Source of the DNA: Channallabes apus
Lineage: Eukaryota > Chordata > Actinopteri > Siluriformes > Clariidae
NCBI GenBank assembly: GCA_030522415.1
Contig: CM060112.1
Coordinates: 4,748,501 to 4,812,500, forward strand
Length of the DNA stretch: 64,000 nt
Reading direction: 5' to 3'
In this document: positions 34,451 to 56,082 of the stretch, piece after piece
Layout of the letters: each line of letters opens with the position of its first letter
How positions within the stretch are numbered: position 1 is the stretch's first letter
Program-made: the position numbers and the translations under genes
Notes under the pieces: generated by a model
The model's database searches: none
Seen by the model: only the letters and a program-made list of their open reading frames with translations
What the model was told of the DNA's origin: nothing

Positions 34451-34879
34451 TAGTACAATGACAGCATTAGAAATTGCAGTATAGTGCAAAGATGCATAGT
34501 ATCTTTAGAGATAAACAAGTGTGATATAAGTAAAAAGAAAGTGCAGTAATGTGCTGGTTATTGAGCTATGATCAGTATGGCAGTATTTCACAAACACCTA
34601 ATATTCAGTACAGTCTATGGTATAGATTGCAAAGCAATGTTTATGCACATGTTCAGGTTTATTTCAGCTATTGTGCCGGTTAATATGAAGCCTCGTGACA
34701 AAGCACCAAATATATTTCAGGCAGATGAGTGTTACATGTATTGCATTATAAAACATCATCAACAACAGTGAATACAGACTTTAATTTATCACTTATTTGA
34801 TTATTATTGTTTTTTTTTTTTATCTGAAACTAAATTTAATAAGAGGCTAAATTACAAGCTTACAATTTCATTTTAAGTA

Positions 34880-34955
34880 TAATAATAATAATAATAATAA
34901 TAATAACATATACATACATACATACATACATACATGCATACATACATACATACAA
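34880..34955. repeat. (AAT)n and (ATAC)n microsatellites
   Basis: Two adjacent simple repeats just before a SINE copy. Confidence 0.85.
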
Positions 34956-34975
34956 ACCTTTGTAGACCAACTATT

Positions 34976-35265
34976 TACCATGGAGACCAAAAGTCCTTGC
35001 CATTGTATTTATTCCCATTTTTACGACAGTGGTAGGACCTTCAATCAATATTCCCAGATGCTTTCACACACTATAGGCAACTTGGGAATGCCAGTTATTC
35101 TAATCTGCATGTCTTTGGTCTGTGGGAGGAAACCGGAGTACCCAGAAAACCCACCAAGTACACGGAGGACATACAAACTCCATGCACACAAAACCCAAAG
35201 GTGGAAATTGACCCCAGACGCTTGAGGTGCGAGGTGACAGTGCTTAACATTAATCCACCATGTCA
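34976..35265 (-). mobile_element. SINE copy, diverged (imperfect 13-bp TSD)
   Basis: Same family as 394-762 (GTCTGTGGGAGGAAACCGGA, GTGCGAGGTGACAGTGCT). TAGACCAACTATT at 34963-34975 and TAGACCAAATATT at 35266-35278 match at 12 of 13. Confidence 0.7.
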
Positions 35266-35299
35266 TAGACCAAATATTGCTGAACAAATCAAATATCCA

Positions 35300-38011
35300 A
35301 TACAACCTGGATTTTAGATTGTGTGTGTGTGTGTTTTTAGCTAAATATAAATGAATAAGCTAATATTCATTAAGCTAAAATGTATAGCTATTATTAAATT
35401 ATAATCATATTTATTATAATATACAGTATGTCCGTTTCCTTTTGATTCAGTGAGTGGCTAGATATGTGCATTGCTGTGTTTGTGTAGATTCAATGTTGTG
35501 TGTTTGAATGGAATATGAAGTTCCATATAATCCCTTCTATCGGGGAGGTGTTAATTTAACACTGGAACTGATGTCGTACATGCCTGTCAGGGTGACAAAC
35601 GACGTGTTAAATCGTCTCTCCTGTGGTCCCCTGAGGACACAGGCTGAAAGTGCGACCTCGGACCTCAGCTAATCGGGTTTTTTTTTCTTTTTGTGATAGT
35701 TGTGTCCCAAACTGCACACTGCCTCCCTAACGAGTCAATACAACAAACAGTATTGTGGTGCTGATTTGTGACTTACTGCCAGTGCCTAATGTTGTCCTTT
35801 AAACTTTAGTCTTAATATCGTCGCCAATTATTTTAACATTAAAAACAATTAAAACAATGTTTGTTTTAACTTTAAACTTTAAAAATGCATTAATTCGATT
35901 GGATCTTTAGATTTGATTCATAGATTCATTTGATTGGATCTTAATAATACAGAAATTACACAATTAAAACAAGCAACACACTCCTCCTCCATATTACTCA
36001 CTTATTTTAATAAACAATAGCTCTTTTTTATTCGAAAGCATCTTTAAAACGTTCATAATTATTTTTAAACCACTGTTTTCCCTTTTTCTTCTTCAAGAAA
36101 TAAAAATCGTCTTAGTGGAAAGAAAGGTATAGTTACATTTTAAATTGTATTATTATTAATATTATTAGTGGTAGTAGTAGTAGTATATTATATTTCTGCG
36201 GGTCACACAGTATATGTTTAACCTTTTATGCAATATTAACTTTTACGCATAGACAGAGGTTTAAAATTGCATAATCTCGGCTCTGCGTTTTTATTTTGTG
36301 TTAATGTTATTTACTTTGAAACGTAAATTAGATAATTTGTGACATAAAAAAATTAGTACAACAGTCGTCTATAAATAACAAAAAAATGTTTTTTTAATTG
36401 TTAATATAATAATCATATGAACAGAAAGAATGTACATACATTTACAAAGAGTTTTGCATTGTCGCATGGAACAAATCATCTTAAAAATAACTGATTTAAA
36501 AATAAAAATAAGAAAACGTTACAAAATCGATTAGTGGATTCTGGCACAAAATATTTTTATTTTAATATTTGAGCTATTTTCATGTATGAAAATAATCAAG
36601 AATAAGAAATAAGAAATTTCCATTAATGTTTACTACGTGATTCGAAGATTAATTACACCATATATTTTTAAGTATAGCCTAATTATTTACTAAAACCTAC
36701 CTTTATAAGCGAACTTTATATAAAATCTATGAATGTGTGCACGAAAGGGTTTGATTCCATGTTTTTTTCTATTGTTTTCTTTTCCTTAAAGTGTTGCATT
36801 TCTGCAGGTTAAAACCGTTGTGAAGTTTGTAAGGATTTGTTTTTGAACGAACATTTTCCTCCGCGATTACTGTAGATCGGATTTATCTAATATTTTCCTC
36901 TTTAACACCAAGAGCACAAATCCGACTAAAATTATGCTTATTAGGAAATAACTGTTTCTGTTTCCGCTTTCATCAGTTCAACAATTACCCTATAAAACTG
37001 TGCTCTCTCTCTCTCTCTCAGGATAAAGACACACCGCATGTGAATGAGATAATCCAGTCTAATACCACTGCTTAAATAATTTATGCAGTTTAGTTATTTA
37101 AAAAGGGTTCATCACTAAAGTTATCGAGGTGCGTTCATGACCTGAGATTTTATACCATTTCATTTTAAATGTTATTGGTACACGTAACTTGAATATGTTT
37201 GAGTTTCTTTAGGTCATATGCAGACACATACACTTCATAATGACTGCCTTTAACTTGTAATTTTTGTTTAGATTGTGCTTTCTTCTTCTTCTTCGTTTTC
37301 TGCTTTTTTTTTTTAACTGTATCTTAAATGAAGTTTATTATATTTCCGATTTGTAAACCCATATGATTTAACCCGTTTGGTTAGATCGGATTATATTATG
37401 CACATTTATATTAAATATTTCTTTTTATTTCTTCTTTATCCTGTTTATTATTTATTTTATTTACATTGTGTTACATACAGTATATGTATAATGCATAAGA
37501 AATCTACGTGGGTTTTAAGCAGATCATATACAGTACATATACAACCCATACCTGGTATAGATTTAGTCTTCAATTGTGGTTATATATATATTTTTTTATT
37601 GTTTTCTTGTTGCTTTTTGTTGTTGTTGATGTTTGTTTTTGTCTGATGTTTACAGGTTTTGTGCCAGTGATGTCTTCCCTTCACCCTAACAGCAAAAACC
37701 GGAGAAACTGGAACTTTTTCAGTTCCAGTTTTTGAAACTTCCTGCTGAAGCGGCTTTATTACATAGAATTAAAAAAAAAACACTGAATGCGCGGTATCTG
37801 TCGATCCTTTTACATTTGCTTTTGTACCTTTAATATCGGGAAACATTGATGCATTGTACATTTAAACACATCTTTCCTCTCCAGGTTGAAGGTTAAAGGT
37901 TCACAACATGCATGTTTCTAGGTAGAGGACCTGGGGAAGGTACTGTTTAGTACGCTTTGTCCACTAAAACGACTGAAATGTTGCAGGATGATGCTTTACA
38001 TTTCTGCATTT

Positions 38012-38020
<9 letters not shown>
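35300..38020. other. Unique AT-rich sequence upstream of the dmbx1 coding start
   Basis: No gene or repeat recognised. A small balanced block at 35560-35690 and one at 36820-36960 stand out from the AT-rich background. Confidence 0.4.

Positions 38021-38053
<33 letters not shown>
38021..38053 (+). repeat. (CT)n tract serving as polypyrimidine tract of dmbx1
   Basis: About 33 bp of pure CT run directly into the acceptor CAG at 38054-38056 of the exon carrying the dmbx1 start codon. Confidence 0.9.
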
Positions 38054-38055
<2 letters not shown>

Positions 38056-38056
38056 G

Positions 38057-46026
<7,970 letters not shown>

Positions 46027-46482
46027 CCTCAGAATGGATCCTGGAACAGCTCAGACTTAAATAGCGGGGACATGGATTGAACTTCATGTCTATGCTCATA
46101 AATAATTATGCTGTGTTTATTTAAACATGTGTTTATTGGGTTTGTCGTCAGTGCAGAGAAATGTAAATATTACATGCAGATATGCAATTCTGACGATCCG
46201 GACAGAAAAGCGAGACCTCAAGAGCCGATTCCATGCATCCAGTCAGCTGTGAAAATACCACGTTTTTTTCTCCACGGTGTGAAAAATCCACGGTTCTCAT
46301 TTTTCCCCTTAATTCTGCTTAAAACATATATGACTAGTGCATCAGTGCTTGATAATAGCACTAAAGACAAATCAAACACACAGATCGAGATAAAAATTTG
46401 GCTAAATTAAAATAAATAAAAAAATTATTGACATCACCGATGAATATACTGCTAAGTTCCATTTCGACATCAGGTTGCATGG

Positions 46483-47136
46483 TCATATGCAGAATGCATA
46501 TTCTGATGCTCGTGCATTCTCTGTAATCCTTTCAGTACATGCAAATTCAATTTTCCTTGCTTCATACACATTGCTAAACTCTTTCAGCTTGCATACGCGA
46601 CCCTCTAACTCTGCTCTTACAATTGTTGGGGTCCATCTTTCCCAGTTTACCAGAGCCTTGGTTGCCTCTTTCACCAGTCTCATCAAGAGTTCTAGTTGCA
46701 TACTACAGCCGACGGTATCGTCAGGCATGGTGATAGCGCGTTCACAAGCTGTCACTGCTGCGGAGATAGTAGCTGACATCTCGGCTTGTCCATATCTTTT
46801 CCTTAGTTTGACTAGCTCGTCAATATCCTCGAGCCTTGCGCGACATTCTTTCTCTGTTTTAAAATGAGCTTCTTGCTGTGCTGAAAGTGATACCTCTGCA
46901 CCGTATTCTCGGGGAGCTTTAATTTCTGCCTGTTACCCAGCCATGTAATCATCATTGTTTTCAAAAACTTTCCGTGGTCCAGTGGAGAGCTTTTTGAATT
47001 CCTTTTTAAGTTCTGATTCTGGAAAATTACGTGCTTCTCTGTTGAGAACGTTAGCTTGCTTGGTGAAGCTACTTTTTGCAGAAGTTCTCTCCCTTTTCAG
47101 TTGCTCAACTGTTTTTCCAAAGGTTTCTTCTGCCAT
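46483..47136 (-). pseudogene. Retroelement Gag-like reading frame with one internal stop
   Basis: 218 codons in one minus-strand frame, interrupted only by TAA at 46933-46935. The sequence is charged and helical (TVEQLKRERTSAKSSFTKQA; ELVKLRKRYGQAEMSATISA) and ends FACTERITENARASEYAFCI. The style resembles N-terminal regions of fish retrotransposon polyproteins (perhaps BEL/Pao), but no diagnostic motif is visible and I do not assign a family. No LTR was seen. Confidence 0.4.
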
Positions 47137-47139
47137 TTT

Positions 47140-49100
47140 GCTTGGATATTCTTAACTTTAATTCTGGATTTTACTAATCTCTTGATCTCTGTCCACACTG
47201 CTACACGTGATTATTGATTGTACAGTACATGTGGTTATCGACTGAACCATGGTTATCAACTGTCGAGTTATCTGGGTATTTGCACTCGAAAAAAGCCATT
47301 AGATAACTACACGGGACCTGAGGATCAACCCTGGAATCACTTTTTAATTCTTGTGTCTTTGCAGGTTACACAACAATTGTTCAAAGTACATTCACCTAAG
47401 TGGTCGATAACCTTAAATGAAAAACCAGACAAAGGGTACATGACTATTTCTGATAAATAATAGTTAAATCACTACTTCTAATAAATATTACTTAAATAAA
47501 ATTTAAACAAATACAACAACAAAATGAGACCAACAGCCGATGCGCTTCCCCATTTCACATGTTACTGACTGCAGTCTCTTACACGCAGGATTATATACAC
47601 AGACCCTACAGTATACTGTTACATCTTAGACACATCATAGTAGAGACTGGTGGCGATTCTCTGTCACAGATGGTGCTTGTACAGTATGTTGAGTCTGTAC
47701 CTTTGCTCTATTAGTGACTGTGAGGTGATGCACACTGTGATGTCATACTCTGGTCAGGTCACAGTTGTTCCTTGTCGAATGACTTCAGCTCCTGACATTC
47801 CCTGGTGTTGTCTTCGTTACTTGTGAAAATCTAACATCATTTATTTTCAATCATTTATTTTAATTAAGGACCCTGTTAAAAATACAAACTAAAATTATCC
47901 ACTCGTATATACAGTATGTTGTGTGTGAATGTTACATAACATTAAATCCACCTGAATGGCTTCATGGCAATTAACAGTCTCAGTCTCTAATACAGTGGTT
48001 CTCAAAGTTCTTGGACTTCACCAAAGCTTTTAGCTGGTAAACAAGCTTTCACGGACGAATAAAAAAAAAAAACCTGTCCCCTTGCCTCTTGCCTCCATTA
48101 GCCACATTTGTTTATTCCAGTTTTAGTCCGATCAGATTTGACGGTTCACATTCATAATTTCAAGTGCGTTTCATCAGACAATAGCACACATGCGCACATA
48201 GATTCTATCATCTTATTTGTGCGACTGCTCGTTCATTTCAAACAATAAATGCGATTTTAGCAAAAATATTATTTAATGTTATTTGACTGCAGTTGTTGAG
48301 GTCCTGATGAAGGAGGAAAGCCAAATGCCCTTCTTTAGCAGCTAATTGGTCTGCTATGAAATTCCTGTGCTGTCGGTGCCCTATGCATGTGCAGAAACAA
48401 ACTGTCACATGAATTCTGATCTGCACACTCTTATTCAAGTCACAAGAATGTGTATAGGATATTTATCCAATCTAGGACCACATATGAAAGCGACAGATTT
48501 GTGCCTTTGTGCAGCCTTAATTAAGACACAACAACAAAAATCAGATCAGTGTCACATTATGGTTAAAAAAAAAAACTGATTTGAGTCACTTCAGTTGGGT
48601 AATGCGAATGTAGCCTTAGACTCCTGGAGCTCCCAGATCCTTTAATGACAATGAAATTTCATCTCTCTGTGTGTGTTTTTTTTACCCTTTAGGAATCCTT
48701 TCACATCAATTCCAGAGCAGCTAGGCTAAGCAAAGATGCGAACGTGACTGCCCCATGTAAATATAACAGAGTATAGGACTGAAGCTTAAAAACTAACTTA
48801 TTAATCACATATTATATATTTAAAAATTCCGAAAACATTCTGCTGTCCTGTTGCATAGATTTCCCAGCCTGGGTCTTGTCTCTGGTATGTTTATGTAAAT
48901 GTGAATAACTTATCTGTGAAATGCAAGAGAATAAACATTATACATGTGAAATATACAGTATATGAAATGTTTAATTTGTTGGTGACCGATGAACCACATA
49001 TCAGATCAATCCAACACACCGCCTTGTGTTCTGCTGCTTCATAAAAATAATCAATAATAGGGTAGTGTGCGGAAGCAGAGTTACTGTTACCTCTCTCTCT
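47140..49100. other. Unassigned intergenic sequence
   Basis: No gene recognised between dmbx1 and faah in this stretch. Confidence 0.4.
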
Positions 49101-49104
49101 CATT

Positions 49105-49245
49105 CTCTCACTCACTCATTCTCTATACCACTTATCCTGTACAGGGTCATAGGAGGCCTGGAACCTCTAGGTTGGGGGCAAAAGGTAAAATAAACCCTGA
49201 ACAAGGTGCCAAACCATCGCAGGGCACACTAGCACGCACACACTC
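49105..49245 (-). repeat. SINE fragment (tail half)
   Basis: CTCTATACCACTTATCCTGTACAGGGTCAT and CCATCGCAGGGCACAC match the tail-proximal half of the 394-762 SINE; the tRNA-like head is missing. Confidence 0.65.
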
Positions 49246-49414
49246 AGATCAATAATTTGTCTAAACTATTTCTTCTTTTGGTGTTTGGGTGCTTTACATC
49301 CAAGACATTGTTCAAGTGCCAGCTACAGTATGAGGAGGGCTCCTGGTACTGTAGCTTTGAAATACTTTGAAATACCTCTTAATACAGCATGTCGCTCTCT
49401 CTGTCTCCAAATTC

Positions 49415-49850
49415 ACCTACATTACAGTATATGACCAAAGGTTTTGAACACCAGACCCTCACACTCAGAAGTGCTGGTTTAACATCCCATTCCAGATTTC
49501 ACACTAGGAAAGCTTTCCACTAGATTTTATACTGTCACAGTGGGGATTTGTGTTCATTCAGCTACAATATTAGTGAGCTCAGGTACTGATGTTGGGATTT
49601 CAAGGAGGATTCAGTTTCAGGTCATCCCAAATGTGATGGTTCAGTGGGATTGAGGTTTTTCAGTCGAACCTTAACACACCATTTCCTTCATGTACAAGGG
49701 CATCGCCATTCTTGGGTTTAGACAGCTTGCTCTTTCTCTTCCCAGTAGCTTGAGATGATTTCACACCTGCGCTTTATACCATGTATAAGTCAGTACTGGA
49801 GACTCCTTCCAAAAATGTTACATAAGGATAAAATTGCCTTCCAGAAATAA
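49415..49850. repeat. DNA-transposon-derived repeat fragment
   Basis: TATATGACCAAAGGTTTTGA, ACATCCCATTCCAGATTTC and GTGGGGATTTGTGTTCATTC belong to a well-known fish non-autonomous Tc1-like repeat. The opposite end is missing. Confidence 0.55.
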
Positions 49851-50310
49851 TTAACACGACAACACATTTGCAGCATTTGACACCCTTATCCAAAGCAACT
49901 TTGGATAACTTTTTTGACCTTTTATACATACAAGCAGTTGAGGGCCTTGATCAAGGACACAACAGTGGCTACTTAGTGGAAATGGTGGGGTTTAAACCTG
50001 GGGCATCAATGCCTCAAACCATTTAGCAACCCCTGCATCAACTGGCATGTACTGTATTTGTATTACAATTATTGCTTTTCTTTTATGAATACTAATAATT
50101 CAAATGTGTTTATTTGTAGCATTATTATTAGACACGTCCACTATACAAGTTCCTGTCTAAGCTATATGTTAGAATAAACACATTGATATAAACCTGTGAT
50201 TTGTAGCTGCACTATTGTCAGAGGTGCTGTTATAAAACATTCAACACCCCATGACCAATCAGAGTCAAGATTTCAAATCTCTGAAAAGTTCAGTAATTTC
50301 CTAATGTGTA

Positions 50311-50311
<1 letters not shown>

Positions 50312-50362
<51 letters not shown>
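50312..50362. repeat. (GT)n microsatellite
   Basis: About 51 bp of GT. Confidence 0.95.
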
Positions 50363-50364
<2 letters not shown>

Positions 50365-50389
50365 AGCTGCGAAGGTCTCTCAAGAGCGC

Positions 50390-50585
50390 TTTGATGTGTA
50401 TCAGGGCTGTACGTTTTTAACAGGATTTTGCCGGCTGACAGGCAGCTGAATGTGTGGAGGAATTGCGATGGCAGCAGGGCTGAAAAACGCTGGAACAGGA
50501 TTAGGATCATATTCTAACAGCGCCTGTCACCTCATCAATGAGCTCCGGTTCCACAGAGACAGCTCGCCTTTAAAGCACACCTAAA
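50390..50585. other. Candidate conserved non-coding block
   Basis: A unique, GC-balanced block between two (GT)n tracts, with GGATTAGGATCATATTC (two overlapping K50-type words) and no coding potential. Function unproven. Confidence 0.25.
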
Positions 50586-50600
50586 ATCTCAAAAAAAGTG

Positions 50601-50601
<1 letters not shown>

Positions 50602-50651
<50 letters not shown>
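50602..50651. repeat. (GT)n microsatellite
   Basis: About 50 bp of GT. Confidence 0.95.
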
Positions 50652-50655
<4 letters not shown>

Positions 50656-50659
50656 ATGG

Positions 50660-53600
50660 AAATGACGTCTGATTGAACAGTGTGTTGATTGTTGTTTGGC
50701 TCTGAGAGTGTTACATGAGGCGGAAGGGATGGTTCCGAATTTTGGTCTAAATCTAATGTGACTTATTTTTAAATATCACCGTGAATCAGGTTTAGAATTA
50801 CGCTGAGGCACTTTGAAATAAAAGCAGCATTAAACACTGACTCCAACAGTTTTAAACACACAGAAAAATGCTTTGTGCTGCTTCAATAACACCCCCCATG
50901 TTGACTCTTTTAATTCCCTTAAAGGCTTTTCACCCAACCTGTGTCATCCCCCTCCCTCTCAGCACTTCCCTCAGGCTACAAATCTTAGCCTTCTTTTCTC
51001 TTAGCCTGTCCTTTAACACAAAAGAATTTAATTACTTTAAATAGTATAAAACTAGCTAATTGATTTAAAGCCTAATTACTAACAATACACTAACAATTTG
51101 AATGATGTTATTTAAGTACTACCTGACCAATTAATTATTACTTAAATAGCTGAATTTGCTAAAAATAACAAACTAGCTTGGTTACTAAAAACATCAAAAT
51201 GACATTAGCTACAGTAAGCATTAATTAATAGCTTACTTATTCATTATTACATATAGATTAAATACAAAATCCAAAGGCTAGTTAGATAGCTAACTAACAT
51301 TAATCATTAAAATAATGTTAGCTAAGGATAAGTACTCTGTACCTATAATTAGCTCGCCAGTTGAATTAAACAACTTGGTTTAATGAAGACTTATTAACAT
51401 TAGCAAATAATATTATCTAAGTACCAAATGGCACTCATTACTTAGCTGAATTTTCTAGAATTAAGAACTAGCTAGGTAGATAATGAACAAATTACCATTA
51501 AAATAACTTTACCTAAGTAGCATTAAATAATCTACATCTATATATCAATTATTAGCTGGAAAAGGGTACAGCTGGTGAGTAATCATATTTAATAGATCTC
51601 AGGCATCCTCTGCATCATAAAAATGAGGCGGGGAGTTTAGCTCAAGGGTTACAATCAAAGGTGCGATTGAAATGCCATGTCTTGATCGCTGTATTAAGGA
51701 CAGACACTTTTACTCTCGCACAGAGCCGGCTTTTTCAAAGAGGAAAAGGCTGTTGTGTACGTCATGTTAAAGCCCTCGTTCACAGCTGTGAAAACTACCC
51801 AGCTATACAGTAGGTCTTCATCAGGTCATGATGAATTCCTGTCTGTGGCCGCACCCTAGGATAGGTGGGAGGAGCCGCTTGACCAGTAAGCAAGAGGAGC
51901 CATTCGAGGGAGCATGCAGGAGCCTCCTAGCCAGCTCACATGTGGCTTTTAGTGAGGTATGGCTCCTGGCTGGACACTGTTCCATAGAAGCCTGGTTGAT
52001 GAAGCGCTGCAGTGACGGCTGTCTTTATGTCATAACAAGGTGTCTGAATTCTTATGACAAAATGTGAAAAACTTAAAAGGGCCTGAAAACTTTCCATCAA
52101 TACTGTATTGTTGATCTTTTCCCAGCAGACCATTTTGATTTTGCAGCAGATCACCTTCCTGATGAAACCTTCCCATTTTTATCTAGGTGTGGGACCAGCA
52201 CTAATAATGACATGACACCCCAGTGTCTCTGTATGGAGCATTGCCTTGGATGCAACCCTGAGCCTTCCACGTGTCAGGCAATAAATCTTTCACTGAGCCC
52301 TAACTCAGTAACTAACTTTAAGAGTTTAAAATGTTATACTTCAACTTGAGAACTAAATTTTAAGTTGTACTTTCCACGGCAATCACTAGGAGGCTAAATC
52401 TCCCCAAACACTTCCTAAAGAGTGGATGAGACAGGCTCGAGTGTCTATCCTCAAGACTTTGGGTGCTAATCCTCTCATGCACCATCTGCATTTTTCCATT
52501 TACTCTACATGTTTAAGCACATTTGCAAAGCATTTATCACTTGAATGTAAACCAATTTGGCTGTAAGGGCCTTGGGGTGCAGAGAAGCAGAAAGGAAAAG
52601 CCCAGACATTGCAGAAGCTCAGTGCGAGACATGCAGCGAGCACTACCGATAGCAGAAAAGAGAATCATGTCGGGAAGCTATGCTTTTTCATTCTGCAGGA
52701 TAAGCAGCCAAAACCTACATCACCAAATTGTTGAGTCACAGATTCTTTACAATCATGCTCAGAGAGTAAATCCTGCCGTACACGGATCAGCAGACACTCG
52801 TAAACTCCCATCAGTGTAGTGATGTAAAGATGAACGTCTTCCTCTGATGTCCTTTTTAACAATGTGTGTGAAACTTTTATCATCCACAAGGCAGACATGT
52901 GCTGTGACAAACATTATTACCTTCAACATTAGAAAGATATCAGGACCTGGGACATTAGGACAGAATGATCCTAGTTTAAGTGAAGGCAAGTCTGGTCTTT
53001 AAAGCGCCTGCTGTCATTTTAGAAGAAAATAGCATTTATGAAGTTTCTATAAGATTGCTGTTCATCTCTGAAGCTCTGAATGAGGTGTTTTCTCTCCCCA
53101 ATGAGACGTGAAATTCTGTTTTTGTCCAAACCAACTGTTTTTTGTGTAGCTCTGGTCTGTTGCAGCAGGTGCTTTGTCATTTCAAAGCGAATGTTGATGC
53201 TAATAATAGATACTGATTTATTTTTATTTTTGTATTTTTTTTTAATTTACAGCAGTTACTTATTTACATTGATTTTTTTTTTTTTACCGTTCAATTACTT
53301 TATATGCACCTGTTTTCCTTCTGTCCTTTTGGTGTATTATCTTAATTATGCACTGTATTATTATTATCGTTATTATTATCGTTATTATTATTATTTTATA
53401 TTCCTTTCTTAATCTACCAGCTCTTCATTTGTTTCTTTTTATGCCTTTTTTTATTACATCAGTTTAGTTATTTCTTCGTCTTACACCTTGCATTTTTTTT
53501 TTACTTTATTCCTTTGACTTTTTTACCTTTGATACTTTTTATTTCTCCTCACCTTCATGTGTCATATCTCAGAGCAACAAACCAAGTGTATAGAATTATT

Positions 53601-54235
53601 TTATAACAACAGAAATCATTTCACTTCTGTTCAAACACATAGTGAATGAGAAATAGAAACAGAGAAAGAGACTTGAGAGCAAACAAGACTGACTGTAAGC
53701 AGGCATACGTTTCCTATTCTGCCACTGAAGAAGTTAAAACATTTAAATGTATGTAAAGCCCAAAACAAACACATATTTACATCAGGAGCAGAAAGAAATG
53801 AAAATGTCATGTGTCATTAAGTTCATCTGCAGCACTTTCGGATGTTCCTCTCAAAAGACAGAGACCTTTCTGCACATAAAAATGAAGCAAAAACAAAATG
53901 AGAGAACGAAAAATAAGGGGAAATATTTACCACATCATTCTCAAACTGCGCTTTCCAATGAACCGGTAAACGCAGGGCTAGGTGTCATTCCATTTAATGA
54001 AAGGACGCTATTGAGTTTCTTAATGTCACATTTTCACGCATCATTACACATCGTGAGGGCAAACTACAACAATGATCCTTTGGAATACAGAAACAATGCA
54101 TACATTGTGCTAACTGGGTGAAAAACGCATCCATTATATTTATTTTTTGAAGGTTGGCTCACCATTTCTGGTACATGACTCAGAAAAGCCAATATTCTTA
54201 TTCCCGCACTTACATAAGCTTAACTAATAAGCTAT
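50660..54235. other. Unassigned intergenic sequence
   Basis: No recognisable gene. 51000-51560 is rich in GCTAA/TTAGC words without clear periodicity. 53200-53560 is T-rich low complexity. Confidence 0.4.
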
Positions 54236-54239
54236 ATAC

Positions 54240-54800
54240 AGTACATCCGCTATATTGAGAACTGTTTCCCATCCTGAGACCTAAAAGGTCCACATCTGTC
54301 AAACTAAAAACTATAACACCTCCTCCATATGCCACCCTGAGGTCAACCTCTCCTCCTGCCATTCTCAAACCAACAAACTCCACTCCTGTCATCCTCAGAC
54401 TCAACAAGCTCTCAACTGCCATATTGAAACTTCTGGGATCCTAAAACTCAGCAAGCTCTATCCCACCCTCTCTTGACCCAACCAGCTCCACTCAAACCAT
54501 CCGTAAATCAAGCAACCTCTGTTCCTGCCATCATGAGAACTATAATCTCTACTCCTGCAATCCTGAAACCCAACAAGCTCCACTACAACTATCCATAGAG
54601 CTACAATCTCTATTCATCCAACCCAGAGACCCAACAAGTGCCATTCTACTCATCCTTTAACCCAGTGACCCCTTTTCATATCATTATAAGAACTACAAAC
54701 TCTACTCTTATCCTCTCCCACCATCCAAAAAGCCAGCATACTCTAGTCCTGTTAAACCCAATAAGCATTAATCATGCCATTCAAGCCCAAAGTTGTCTGA
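54240..54800 (+). repeat. Degenerate 31-bp minisatellite
   Basis: About 18 diverged tandem units of 30-31 bp on the theme AACAAGCTCCACTCCTGCCA + TCCTGAGACCC. Successive units can be read from 54350 to 54660 with constant spacing and more erosion at both ends. Confidence 0.75.
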
Positions 54801-54849
54801 CTTTACATTCCATATACTGTATGTATTACATCCTAGACTCTCCCTGCTA

Positions 54850-56030
54850 AAAAAAAAAAAATCAGATAGGTCACAGCAAAAGGGCAAAGGTGGTTGAGTT
54901 CCTCTAATCCTAGTCCTCCAAAGCACTTCCATTTAAACTTAAGTACTGATGTTTGAACAGATGCACTGAAGTAACTGGCATTTTAACAAGCACTACAAAA
55001 TAACATTTTATTGTAACACTGAAAGTGTTGGATAGGACAGATATACAAATGAAATTAGAAGGTAAACATAGAGAATGGGAGAATAAGAAACATTATTTGT
55101 AGAAACAGTTTACTTACAAAACTTTGATTAATGCACCAAAGAAAGGACATAGGTGCGTAAAAACTTTATTATACACTGAAAATAGATTTTCTTATAACGT
55201 ATGATGATAAGGAACTTGACAATGCATCAAATCAACTAATTTGCAGATGAGGTGTCACATGCGTACATACTGTAGGTAGGGTTAATGTAGTCAGTGGACA
55301 CATCAAAAATGAGAGAAACTTTCAAGAAGTTGTGTGACCAGGTAGGCAATTATCCCCACCTGTATAATGTGTCTTTACGCATGTCTAAACATTTGGGGGG
55401 AGATAAGTACTATCCAACTCCTCAAGTGTCATCATGTTTGTTTAGGTCATGTAAAATTGTGTGAAAAGTAAATCTCTGGTGTGCCCCCTACTGGAAACCT
55501 CTGATAACACATGTAGTCAAGTCCTGTACTGTATGTGAACAAACACACTAATGATGTTGCCAGGTGACTATGCAAATGAAAGGTATAACATATACCTTTC
55601 AAAAATGCTTAACAATAAGCATTTTTGAGCAATAAATCTACCCTAGATGCTTCATATTCTTTTATGATTTGTTTCTTTTGATTTTGGACCAAATCACAAT
55701 ATCCCTGCAATGCAATTGATCAGCCAGCACTTGGTATATGTTAAGTATTTGGTATATTAAGTCTTAAGAGCTCAATTTGTGCAGTGCATTAATGCAGAAT
55801 AATGATGTATTAAAAGAAAATTTAACATTGAAATTATTGCATTTTATCAATTTAACATTTGATAATTTTCTGAATCCCTAGCACACAACTCCTTGGCCAA
55901 GCCCAACACCTGGACAAAACTAAACTGGTGGCCATACATTAACATCAAGAGTTAGCTGCGTCTGGTAAGTGTGGTGTAAGAGGGACATTGAGGAACTATT
56001 AATCAGTGTGATAATACAGATTATATACTA
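54850..56030. other. Unassigned sequence downstream of faah
   Basis: AT-rich, no gene or repeat recognised; contains the faah 3' UTR at its high-coordinate end. Confidence 0.4.
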
Positions 56031-56033
56031 GAG

Positions 56034-56037
<4 letters not shown>

Positions 56038-56081
<44 letters not shown>
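56038..56081. repeat. (GT)n-(GA)n microsatellite in the faah 3' UTR
   Basis: A compound repeat directly after the faah stop codon in mRNA orientation, where it reads (CT)n then (CA)n. Confidence 0.9.
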
Positions 56082-56082
56082 T

